Source of the DNA: Chitinophagaceae bacterium | Lineage (GTDB): Bacteria > Bacteroidota > Bacteroidia > Chitinophagales > Chitinophagaceae | DNA: 64,000 bases | Reading direction: 5' to 3' | Assembly (NCBI GenBank): GCA_014379345.1 | Contig: JACMLY010000067.1 | Coordinates: forward strand, 61,888 to 125,887 | Part shown: in pieces, positions 36,496 to 43,446 of the stretch | Position numbering within the stretch: the first letter of the stretch is position 1 | How the letters are laid out: every line of letters begins with the position of its first letter | The notes under the pieces: generated by a model | What the model was told of the DNA's origin: nothing | What the model saw: only the letters and a program-made list of their open reading frames with translations | The model's database searches: none | Made by a program: the position numbers and the translations under genes

Positions 36496-37077
36496 ATGTT
36501 ACCACCCCTGCTCGCAAAAAACGATCGCCAGGCAAAATGGTTGATCGGCATTGTATCATTTGTGATCTTTACAGCGGTTGTCATTCTTAGCAGGGTAAAG
36601 CTCGAGCTGGAGCTGGGATTTGATGTTCATGTATTTGCTTTATTGAACGCCTGCATCAATACACTGGTTAGCATTTTGTTGGTGGCCGGCATAATTGCCA
36701 TAAAGCGCCGGAATTATCTGTTGCACAAAAAACTGATGCTTGCCGCTATGATCCTGTCTGCTTTATTCCTGGTATCGTATATATCGCATCATTTGCTGGC
36801 CGGAGATACCAGATTTGGAGATATCAATCATGATAATATAGTTGACCCATCAGAGTTGTTGCTTGTTGGCAACACAAGGATGCTTTATTTTGTTATTCTT
36901 ATGACCCATATTTTCCTGGCTGCCATTATTCTCCCGTTTATTTTATTTACTACTTACCGCGCAATGATCGCTGAGTGGCCTCAGCATAGAAAGATCGCAA
37001 AGATCACCTGGCCAATCTGGTTGTATGTTTCTATAACAGGTGTGGTAGTATATTTGATGATAAGCCCTTATTATTGA
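36496..37077 (+). CDS. DUF420 oxidase-assembly membrane protein with an EF-hand-like insert
   Basis: A 193-residue protein with five helices. DVHVFALLNACINT, LHKKLMLAAM, YISHHLLAG and THIFLAAIILPFILFTTY, with conserved His, are typical of DUF420 (CtaM), needed for haem-copper oxidase assembly in Firmicutes. In the loop after helix 3, residues 109-120 (DINHDNIVDPSE, DNA 36820-36855) match a canonical 12-residue EF-hand loop, where simpler family members have a short Gly-rich turn. It follows SCO with almost no gap and is surely cotranscribed. Confidence 0.88.
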   Translation: MLPPLLAKNDRQAKWLIGIVSFVIFTAVVILSRVKLELELGFDVHVFALLNACINTLVSILLVAGIIAIKRRNYLLHKKLMLAAMILSALFLVSYISHHLLAGDTRFGDINHDNIVDPSELLLVGNTRMLYFVILMTHIFLAAIILPFILFTTYRAMIAEWPQHRKIAKITWPIWLYVSITGVVVYLMISPYY

Positions 37078-37113
37078 TTTGATCATGAAATCACGGATGT
37101 TTAATTTCAAATC

Positions 37114-37602
37114 ATGAGCAAACTCCGCGATTCTTTTTGGATCTTAAAAATGATACACCTGTGTGTATTGACCGGAACATCCATATTTGCAATTATTTCT
37201 TTATTGATTACCGCTAATAGCCCCGTTACAATAGTGAATGAATCTACCGGTAAAATATTACAGGTAGTTGCTGTTGTGTTTTCTGCCAGCTCGCTTTTCA
37301 TCGGATTTGGTCTCTTTAAAAAAAAGATAATGGCCGCCAGAGCCTCTATCGACCCGGCCGAAAAGCGGATGGAGCGATATCGAATCGCCTGTATTATCTG
37401 GTGGACAATGATCGAGGCACCGGGTCTGTTTGCAATAGCAGGCTACTTATTTACTTCAAATCTTGCATTCTTTTTTCTTGCGGCTCTGCACATCCTCATA
37501 TTATTGCTTTTCACGCCACGGAAAGGAAATATTATCCTTTTGTTGAATTTTAACAACGAAGAGGTCACTCATCTGGAACGAAAGGAGAAGTTTAACTCAT
37601 GA
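37114..37602 (+). CDS. Hypothetical four-helix membrane protein
   Basis: A 162-residue protein with four hydrophobic segments: MIHLCVLTGTSIFAIISLLI, VVAVVFSASSLFIGFGLF, IACIIWWTMIEAPGLFAIAGYLF and LAFFFLAALHILILLLF. I do not recognise the family. It follows the DUF420 gene by 36 bp on the same strand, so it may be part of the same unit and linked to membrane or oxidase biogenesis. No catalytic motif is visible. Confidence 0.7.
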   Translation: MSKLRDSFWILKMIHLCVLTGTSIFAIISLLITANSPVTIVNESTGKILQVVAVVFSASSLFIGFGLFKKKIMAARASIDPAEKRMERYRIACIIWWTMIEAPGLFAIAGYLFTSNLAFFFLAALHILILLLFTPRKGNIILLLNFNNEEVTHLERKEKFNS

Positions 37603-37715
37603 TCCGGAACCACACTAAGTACAATAATACGCTTAGTGATTACCTGGTGTATACCGGTAGTCAATACTTTCCCATTTAGTTTTACGTATTGGTATCGGGA
37701 AAGCAAAATCCTTCT

Positions 37716-38675
37716 ATGAAAAACCCTGTGTTGTTGTTATCAGGCCTTGTATTACTCTCGCTGAATTCTATTTTTGCTCAGGAAAAAGATACCGCCAGCC
37801 TGGGTATCTACATTAATTCTATTTATGATTTCAGGCTCGATGAGAAAAGTTTTATGGCCGATGTATGGTTGTGGGTTAATTATAAAAACGACAGTCTTGA
37901 TTTTGAGAACTCCCTTGACTTTCCCAATAGCAAAACAGCCGAGTTCAGCCATTTTACCAAAGAAAAAAAAGGTGGTTGGAATTGGGTAACTCAAAAATGC
38001 AAAGCGCAGGTGATGCATCAATGGGATGTATCCTGTTTCCCTTTCGACAAACAGCATCTAAGAATCGAGATTGAGGATTCAGAGTATGATACCTCACAAC
38101 TGGTATATTTAGCGGACCAGGCTAATTCTAAATTAGATACCTCATTCAACTCAAATGAATGGCATATTGAAAAGTTTATGGTATATGAGGATGTTCGCAC
38201 CTATCAAACTACCTACGGTAATCCTGAACTTTCAGGTAAAAGTTCTTATCCAAGGGTTGTGGCTGAAATCATTATTCAAAGGAATAATTCATGGATCATG
38301 CTGGCCAAACTGCTAACGGGTGCCTATGTTGCTTTCTTTATTTCCTGCCTGGTATTTTTTGTATCGTCCGAAAACCAGGATTCTAGGTTTGGACTATGTG
38401 TAGGAGCCTTGTTTGCTGCCATCGGAAATAAGTATATTGTCGAATCAATTGTTCCTACTTCTACCACGAATTCTTTGATGGACAATGTTCATAATCTAAC
38501 CTTTACTTTTATTTTGCTCATCGTTGTTATCATTGTCATTTCACTTTCTCTCTTTGAATCAGATGATGTAAGAAAAAAGGCGCTTTCGTTACGACTGGAT
38601 AAATATGCTTTTTTTTCTACCCTGGTTTTGTATTGTGTCGTGAATGCTGTTTTGATCTACAATGCAAGTAGTTAG
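37716..38675 (+). CDS. Bacterial pentameric ligand-gated ion channel homologue
   Basis: This 319-residue protein has a signal peptide (to about 21, SIFAQ) and a beta-rich extracellular domain with WDVSCFPFDKQHLRIEIE (about 103-120), the hallmark FPFDxQ loop of Cys-loop-type channels. Four membrane helices follow: M1 about 193-217, M2 224-247, M3 258-281, M4 297-317. The M2-M3 region (RFGLCVGALFAAIGNK, then IVPTST and LMDN) aligns with ELIC and GLIC. Two cysteines (95 and 107) flank the start of the loop. The frame opens at TTG 37689; ATG 37716 puts the signal peptide at the N terminus. The ligand is unknown. Confidence 0.82.
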   Translation: MKNPVLLLSGLVLLSLNSIFAQEKDTASLGIYINSIYDFRLDEKSFMADVWLWVNYKNDSLDFENSLDFPNSKTAEFSHFTKEKKGGWNWVTQKCKAQVMHQWDVSCFPFDKQHLRIEIEDSEYDTSQLVYLADQANSKLDTSFNSNEWHIEKFMVYEDVRTYQTTYGNPELSGKSSYPRVVAEIIIQRNNSWIMLAKLLTGAYVAFFISCLVFFVSSENQDSRFGLCVGALFAAIGNKYIVESIVPTSTTNSLMDNVHNLTFTFILLIVVIIVISLSLFESDDVRKKALSLRLDKYAFFSTLVLYCVVNAVLIYNASS

Positions 38676-38718
38676 TTAAGAGAACTTAATTATTCCATAG
38701 AAACATCAATTGGTTAAA

Positions 38719-39117
38719 TTAGATAGATGTTTCTTTCGCAGGATCCCAGAAGAGCTTGTCGAAATTCACGATGATATCATTTTTAACAAGAATGCCTTCT
38801 TTTTTTAAAAGCGCCTCCATCCGGGTGGGTGTTTCAAAATGATGCTTGCCCGAAAGCATTCCATTCCTGTTCACAACCCGGTGTGCGGGAATTCTCGGTT
38901 TTAATGAGTGCGCCCCATGCATGGCCCAGCCAACCATCCGGGCCGAAAGTTTTGTACCGAGGCATGTAGCGATCGCACCGTAAGAAGTTACTCTTCCCTT
39001 AGGGATCTGGCGTACGACCTGGTATACCAATTCGAAAAAAGATTCCTCTTTCCTCCCGGAAGGATTGACACGGGAGATCGATTCCTGTTTCGCATTCTTA
39101 TTTTTTGTCTTCGGCAT
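38719..39117 (-). CDS. Alkyltransferase-like protein (ATL, MGMT family without active-site Cys)
   Basis: A 132-residue protein of the MGMT DNA-binding fold: VVRQIPKGRVTSYGAIATCLG and ARMVGWAMHGA. The position of the alkyl-acceptor motif PCHRV reads PAHRVV, with Ala in place of Cys, so it cannot accept an alkyl group. ATLs bind O6-alkylguanine and recruit nucleotide excision repair. It overlaps the DUF5522 gene by 20 bp. Confidence 0.88.
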   Translation of the reverse strand: MPKTKNKNAKQESISRVNPSGRKEESFFELVYQVVRQIPKGRVTSYGAIATCLGTKLSARMVGWAMHGAHSLKPRIPAHRVVNRNGMLSGKHHFETPTRMEALLKKEGILVKNDIIVNFDKLFWDPAKETSI

Positions 39118-39298
39118 GGCTTCTGTTTAATAATAGAGTTGTCTTCAGGGGTTCGGGTACGTTCATGTACTCATAGGGGCAGTGTTTACAACCATTTCCA
39201 CAGCAATTACCACGTTCAAGATGGTAGGCTTCTGTCAATACAATATACCCTTGTTCATTATAATAAAAATCAATTTCTTCGATCAGGTTCTTCTTCAC
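39098..39298 (-). CDS. DUF5522 small cysteine-rich protein
   Basis: A 66-residue protein with DFYYNEQGYIVLTEAYHLERG and CCGNGCKHCPY, the signature of DUF5522. Four closely set cysteines suggest a metal site. It overlaps trmB (39270-39298) and the ATL gene (39098-39117), giving a tight trmB-DUF5522-ATL operon on the minus strand. The function is unknown. Confidence 0.85.
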   Translation of the reverse strand: MKKNLIEEIDFYYNEQGYIVLTEAYHLERGNCCGNGCKHCPYEYMNVPEPLKTTLLLNRSHAEDKK

Positions 39299-39983
39299 GG
39301 GAAAGTTCTTTTAATTCTTTGTCTTTATCCGGCAAGGTGTCAGCAGGTAAACGAAAGCTGATATAATGGATCTTTTGGCTCTGTGCTATGTCAAGACTTT
39401 CGTAATGCGTTTTAATTTTTAAAACTTCGTTCAGATCAACCTGTTGATATACGTTTTCTAAATCAGATTCTACTTCCAGCTCGTATAATTTGATGACCTG
39501 TTTGGTGAAATTATACAATGACGGTGAATCTGTTTTTAAATGAATAATTCCTCTTTTTGTCAGTACAGATTGGTAAATGCGTAAAAATTTCGGATGTGTT
39601 AGTCTCTTTTTTGCTTTAGAGCCTCTCAATTGTGGATCAGGGAATGGCAACCATATTTCGCTGACTTCTGCCTCGGAAAAATAATCGCTGAGCTTATCAA
39701 TATGGCTTCTGATAAAAGCCACGTTTTGCAGGTTTTCTCTTATTGCCAGTTTTGCGCCTACCCATATACGATTGCCTTTTAAATCGATACCGATAAAATT
39801 TCTTTCGGGAAAAAGTTTTGCAAGTCCTACAGTATATTCTCCTTTTCCACAAGCCAGCTCGAGGGTAACAGGCAGATCATTTTGAAAAAATTCTTTCCAT
39901 TTCCCTGGCATCCCTTTTGGATATTGGAGTACATTCGGGAAACTGAGTAGCTCTGCGAACCGTATTAACTTTTTTTGGCCCAT
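39270..39983 (-). CDS. trmB: tRNA (guanine-N7-)-methyltransferase
   Basis: A 237-residue SAM-dependent enzyme that makes m7G46 in tRNA. ELACGKGEYTVGLAKLFPERNFIGIDLKGNR is the SAM site, EIWLPFPDPQLRGSKAKKRLTHPKFL the catalytic/tRNA-binding block (PxPDPW-like as PFPDPQ), and LKTDS the late motif. The frame extends up to 40046, but those residues translate the start of the repeat array. ATG 39983 is supported by a TACTTTTG box ending 6 bp upstream. Confidence 0.94.
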   Translation of the reverse strand: MGQKKLIRFAELLSFPNVLQYPKGMPGKWKEFFQNDLPVTLELACGKGEYTVGLAKLFPERNFIGIDLKGNRIWVGAKLAIRENLQNVAFIRSHIDKLSDYFSEAEVSEIWLPFPDPQLRGSKAKKRLTHPKFLRIYQSVLTKRGIIHLKTDSPSLYNFTKQVIKLYELEVESDLENVYQQVDLNEVLKIKTHYESLDIAQSQKIHYISFRLPADTLPDKDKELKELSREEEPDRRN

Positions 39984-39989
39984 GGATCG

Positions 39990-39997
39990 CAAAAGTA
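39990..39997 (-). promoter_or_regulatory. Candidate -7 box of trmB (near-leaderless)
   Basis: TACTTTTG on the minus strand ends 6 bp before the trmB start codon, so the message would have almost no 5' leader. TTG-like bases lie about 14 bp further upstream, at the edge of the repeat array. Confidence 0.5.
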
Positions 39998-40020
39998 GGA
40001 ATTTAAAAAAACAATAATAG

Positions 40021-40320
40021 TGATTAGCCAATTGGCCAATTAGCAAATTGGCCGATTAATATTAGCTAATTAATTTCATTGGCAAATCGGCTAATCATCA
40101 CATCGGCAAAAAAAGTAATAACATCTATTGGCCAATTGGCGAATTAGCAAACCAGCCGATTATATTAGCTAATTAATTTGATCGGCTAATCGGCTAATCA
40201 TCACATCGGCAAAAAAAGCAATAACATCGATTGGCCAATTGGTGAATAAGCAAACCAGCCGATTATTAGCTAATTAATTTCATCGGCTAATCAGCTAATC
40301 ATCACATCGGCTAATCAGCA
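40021..40320. repeat. Three-unit ~104-bp tandem array built of 8-bp elements
   Basis: The GCCAATTGG core occurs at 40027, 40131 and 40234, giving periods of 104 and 103 bp; the third unit ends at about 40320. Each unit has GCCAATTGGC, TTAGCTAATTAATTT and AATCATCACATCGGC. Internally the sequence has an 8-bp phase (104 is 13 x 8), like the smaller octamer arrays near actA and actB. The array fills the divergent region between trmB and the next GNAT gene. Confidence 0.85.
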
Positions 40321-40339
40321 GCTATTTAACTTAACAATC

Positions 40340-40888
40340 ATGTTCAAAGCTTTATATAGCAATTCGATTACTCTCCACCTCATTAATGAAAGTAACCTAG
40401 GTGTTGTTTATGAAATGTTTAAAGGATTTTCTGATTCGGCTGAAATGTTGCAGGAAATCAATGAAAGTTATTTGCCTGAATTTGAAAATGGGCAAAGGAC
40501 CAAGTATGGCTTTTATGCCTTGTTAGAAGGAGAATTGGCCGGATTGAGCCTGCTAGGTATCAGTTCCTGGAAAGAACGTAAAGGTTATACAGGTGCTGAT
40601 ACGCTTTTACATATGCGTGGAAAAGGTGTTGCGCCAGGAAGTAAACCTCATCTTTTCTACCTGGCTTTTGAAATACTGGGCCTTAACCGCCTGGAAACAG
40701 GATGCCTGGTATCAAACCTTGCATCGAAAAGATCAATAGAAAAAACGCCTGGCTTCCAATTCGAAGGGATTTCTCGGGAGTCAGGTATTAATGACGGGGG
40801 AGAATTTGAAGACGAATACCTGTATGCTATTTTGCGTAAAGATTGGTTAAAGCTCTATGATAAATCTGTCGTGAAAACGATTGCTTAG
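40340..40888 (+). CDS. GNAT family N-acetyltransferase (RimJ/RimL-like)
   Basis: A 182-residue acetyltransferase. FYALLEGELAGLSLLGISSWKERKGYTGADTLLHMRGKGVAPGSKPHLFYLAFEILGLNRLETG shows the RimJ/RimL-type core, with the acetyl-CoA loop as RGKGVAPGSKP. EFEDEYLYAILRKDW is the typical end. Translation starts at ATG 40340, 20 bp after the repeat array, so its promoter must lie inside or next to the array. The substrate is unknown. Confidence 0.8.
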   Translation: MFKALYSNSITLHLINESNLGVVYEMFKGFSDSAEMLQEINESYLPEFENGQRTKYGFYALLEGELAGLSLLGISSWKERKGYTGADTLLHMRGKGVAPGSKPHLFYLAFEILGLNRLETGCLVSNLASKRSIEKTPGFQFEGISRESGINDGGEFEDEYLYAILRKDWLKLYDKSVVKTIA

Positions 40889-40966
40889 ATAGCGACAGCC
40901 TGTCAAATTATGTACAATCGTTAAAAGATTTATCTATTTAGAATGCCCGAATCGCAGGAGGAGAAA

Positions 40967-41341
40967 TTATTGAATCTTAAAAAATAAGCTGGTAACGCCT
41001 TTTGCCCAGGTATTTGTTTCTGTTTTGAATAAACTTCCATTAGAATAAAAATTGATTGTTACATCCGGAGAAGAAGGTGAGGTCGAACAAAGACAGGATG
41101 CAGTGGCACCAACAAACATTTCAAAGGGCAACTCATTTATTTGAAAACTATATCTCCAGCCACCGGGAATAGCCGCGTTTGTCTGCGCTCTTTGACCTGT
41201 GCTATCCGTATATTCCCCAAACCAGGTTCCGGAACTGGTGATCACTTCATAGGTCAGGTTAAAGCTGAGTGATTTTTCAGGTATACGTTTTTTGCATTGA
41301 ATGAGGAAAAGGCAAAGGGATAATAAATAAATAGGTTTCAT
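40967..41341 (-). CDS. Hypothetical lipoprotein
   Basis: A 124-residue protein with a lipoprotein signal (LLSLCLFLIQC, lipobox cysteine at about 16). The rest reads as a beta-sandwich (SLSFNLTYEVITSSGTWFGEYTDSTG, WRYSFQI, VTINFYSNGSLFKTETN). Two further cysteines (CLC) occur in the middle. I do not recognise the family; it resembles small Bacteroidota beta-sandwich lipoproteins. It is monocistronic by position. Confidence 0.7.
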   Translation of the reverse strand: MKPIYLLSLCLFLIQCKKRIPEKSLSFNLTYEVITSSGTWFGEYTDSTGQRAQTNAAIPGGWRYSFQINELPFEMFVGATASCLCSTSPSSPDVTINFYSNGSLFKTETNTWAKGVTSLFFKIQ

Positions 41342-41467
41342 GAAATCTAATTATCAAACTTTTTCAATTTAAAAGTACAAGGATCTTCCATTATACCAAC
41401 GAAATTGAAACAAGAATGTATAAAGTCTAATAATTTACTCATTGGTTAACCAGACTTACTGAAAACA

Positions 41468-41501
41468 AAAAACCCCATACCAACATATGGCAGGGGTTTT
41501 T
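41468..41501 (-). terminator. Intrinsic terminator of the tRNA-like gene
   Basis: On the minus strand AAAACCCCTGCCA and TGGTATGGGGTTTT form a long stem with a 5-nt loop, followed by T-rich sequence. It begins 6 bp after the predicted 3' end of the tRNA-like RNA. Confidence 0.85.
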
Positions 41502-41506
41502 CAAAG

Positions 41507-41676
41507 CTGTAGAGGGAGGACTCGAACCTCCACGAGGCGGTTAGCTGTAGCACAATAATCTGTGGTGGTCAACCCCAGTCGCTCAGATTGCTCCGAACGG
41601 CATTACACTACGTTTATCCCGTGATCCCCACCCCCGAGACAAGAGGGCATGTCTGCCAAGATTCCATCACTCCACA
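41507..41676 (-). tRNA. tRNA-like gene with a 99-nt variable region
   Basis: On the minus strand TGTGGAG (41676-41670) pairs with CTCTACA (41514-41508) as a 7-bp acceptor stem, with discriminator G at 41507 and no encoded CCA. T8 G9 and a three-pair D arm ATG/CAT with a GG-containing loop follow, as in Leu/Ser-class tRNAs. The anticodon arm is CCCTC-TTGTCTC-GGGGG (anticodon GTC if canonical). The T arm is GGAGG-TTCGAGT-CCTCC. The stretch 41532-41630 between anticodon stem and T arm is 99 nt, against at most about 24 in class II tRNAs. An intrinsic terminator follows. It may be a tRNA with an insertion, an unusual ncRNA or a pseudogene. Confidence 0.7.
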
Positions 41677-41814
41677 GTGTCTATAAAGAACTTTCAGATG
41701 CAATGTTAAGAAAATAGGCTATTCGTTACAATTTTTTCAAGAAAAATTTTGAATATTTAGAAATTTAGTAAATATTTGAACATAATATTGAAAATTTCAA
41801 ATAAACCGGACTAA

Positions 41815-42285
41815 ATGAATGGGAAATTGCACCTTGATAAACTTGATTTGCAGATCATACATGAAATGATGGATAACGCCGAAATTTCCTACGCAGATCT
41901 GGGAAAAAAACTTTTTGTTTCCGGAGGTACGATTCATGTACGGATCAAAAAACTGGAAGAAGCTAAGATCGTTAAAGGAAAAAGACTCAATGTGGACCTT
42001 AAGCAATTGGGATACGATGTTATTGCATTTATCGGAATTTATCTGGAAAAAAGTTCGTTGTATGATTCTGTGGCAAAAGAATTGTACAAGATTCCCGAGA
42101 TTGTAAGGTTGAATTATACCACTGGTAATTATAGTATGTTCGCCGAGATAATATGTAAGGACATTAATCAATTGCGTTTCGTATTACACGATGAATTGCA
42201 GAAAATAAAAGGAATAGAAAGAACGGAAACCTTTATTTCCCTGGAAGAAAGCTTTGGCCGGAATGCCCAGGTATTTAAACCCTAA
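41815..42285 (+). CDS. Lrp/AsnC family transcriptional regulator
   Basis: A 156-residue protein with an N-terminal winged helix (KLDLQIIHEMMDNAEISYADLGKKLFVSGGTIHVRIKKLEEAKIVKG) and a C-terminal ligand-binding RAM domain (IGIYLEKSSLYDSVAKEL, VRLNYTTGNYSMFAEII, IKGIERTETFISLEE). It probably senses an amino acid or other small molecule. The A+T-rich upstream stretch, with repeated ATATTT and AAATTT runs, may be an autoregulatory site. Confidence 0.93.
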   Translation: MNGKLHLDKLDLQIIHEMMDNAEISYADLGKKLFVSGGTIHVRIKKLEEAKIVKGKRLNVDLKQLGYDVIAFIGIYLEKSSLYDSVAKELYKIPEIVRLNYTTGNYSMFAEIICKDINQLRFVLHDELQKIKGIERTETFISLEESFGRNAQVFKP

Positions 42286-42344
42286 GAAGTTTAAGAGATA
42301 ATTACATAATTGAAGCGTATCGTTATGGCAATAAATTCCTGCAG

Positions 42345-43433
42345 TCATTCTTTAACCTGCAATGCATCCCGTAAGCCACTTCCCAGCATATTGAAAGCCA
42401 ATACCAGCAGCATGATCGCGAAGCCCGGTGCTAAAGCCAGCATAGGATTATGAGTGATGATGAAATTATAGTTTTCTTTGATCATTAATCCCCAACTTGG
42501 CTGCGGGGGCTGCACGCCTACGCCCAGAAAACTTAACCCTGCTTCAATAACAATTGCGGACGCAAAATTAGAAGCGGCAACAACAAGTACAGGGCCCATT
42601 ACATTCGGCAGTATATGTCGAAAAATGATTCTTGTGTCGGAAAAACCCAATGCCCTGGCAGCTTCAACATATTCCATTTCCCTTACTATTAAAACCTGTC
42701 CGCGAATGATTCGCGCCACATTCACCCACATGGTTAAGCCGATAGCAATGAATACCTGCCAGTAACCTTTACCTAATAATAATGTGATTGCAAATACAAG
42801 CAGCAAAGTGGGGATACTCCAGATAATATTGATAAACCACATAATTACATTATCGGTTGTTCCGCGGAAGTATCCTGCCAATGCTCCCAGCACAATACCA
42901 ATCGTAAGCGAGATGACGACGGTTATCAGGCCAACACTTAAACTTACTCTTACGCCAACAAGCAAACGGCTGAGGATATCGCGTCCGTATTTGTCAGTGC
43001 CCAGGTAAAAGCGATGTGTTTTCACGATGTAATTCTTATTTTCTGTTTTGGTATCAGAGAACGGATAGCTGATCTTTTCTGTAAGTCCTTCGTCAATATA
43101 TTTTTGAACTACTAAGGTGTTGTTCTGTTCATGGAAGGCTGTTATAGGGATGTACAGAAATCGGTCTTCGGTCCCTGAAGCGAATTGCTGAAATAAAGAA
43201 GTGGATCTATGCTGCTTTTGTTTTGGTAGCAGTAGAAATTGTTGCGTATAACCGGGTTTTTCTCCGCCAATTTCAAGAATCATTCGATTTGCATCCGGTG
43301 AAGGGTCGGGCGCTATTAAATGCGCGAACAATGCTGTAAGAAATGAAAGCGCGATAATGATCACTCCAAATATGGCAGCTTTGTTTCGCTTCAGCTTTCG
43401 CCAGATATTGCGTTGGTTGTATTGATCGGGCAT
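42345..43433 (-). CDS. Dipeptide/oligopeptide ABC transporter permease (DppC/OppC type)
   Basis: A 362-residue permease that would pair with an OppB-type permease, ATPases and a binding protein encoded elsewhere. The N-terminal OppC_N segment is NIWRKLKRNKAAIFGVIIIALSF. The BPD_transp_1 domain carries the EAA loop EYVEAARALGFSDTRIIFRHILPNVMGPVLVV. A periplasmic insert of about 90 residues after helix 1 is common in Bacteroidota members. It ends with LAPGFAIMLLVLAFNMLGSGLRDALQ. Confidence 0.92.
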   Translation of the reverse strand: MPDQYNQRNIWRKLKRNKAAIFGVIIIALSFLTALFAHLIAPDPSPDANRMILEIGGEKPGYTQQFLLLPKQKQHRSTSLFQQFASGTEDRFLYIPITAFHEQNNTLVVQKYIDEGLTEKISYPFSDTKTENKNYIVKTHRFYLGTDKYGRDILSRLLVGVRVSLSVGLITVVISLTIGIVLGALAGYFRGTTDNVIMWFINIIWSIPTLLLVFAITLLLGKGYWQVFIAIGLTMWVNVARIIRGQVLIVREMEYVEAARALGFSDTRIIFRHILPNVMGPVLVVAASNFASAIVIEAGLSFLGVGVQPPQPSWGLMIKENYNFIITHNPMLALAPGFAIMLLVLAFNMLGSGLRDALQVKE

Positions 43434-43446
43434 TGATTACGCAATA

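Noticed and set aside
39984..40046. N-terminal extension of TrmB
   Set aside because: The extra residues come from the tandem array, while a promoter-like box lies just before ATG 39983.
40021..40320. CRISPR-like array
   Set aside because: Units repeat as whole ~104-bp blocks with no unique spacers, and no cas genes are nearby.
41507..41676. tmRNA (ssrA)
   Set aside because: At 170 nt it is far too short, and the 5' part lacks the GGGG start and a tag-peptide reading frame.
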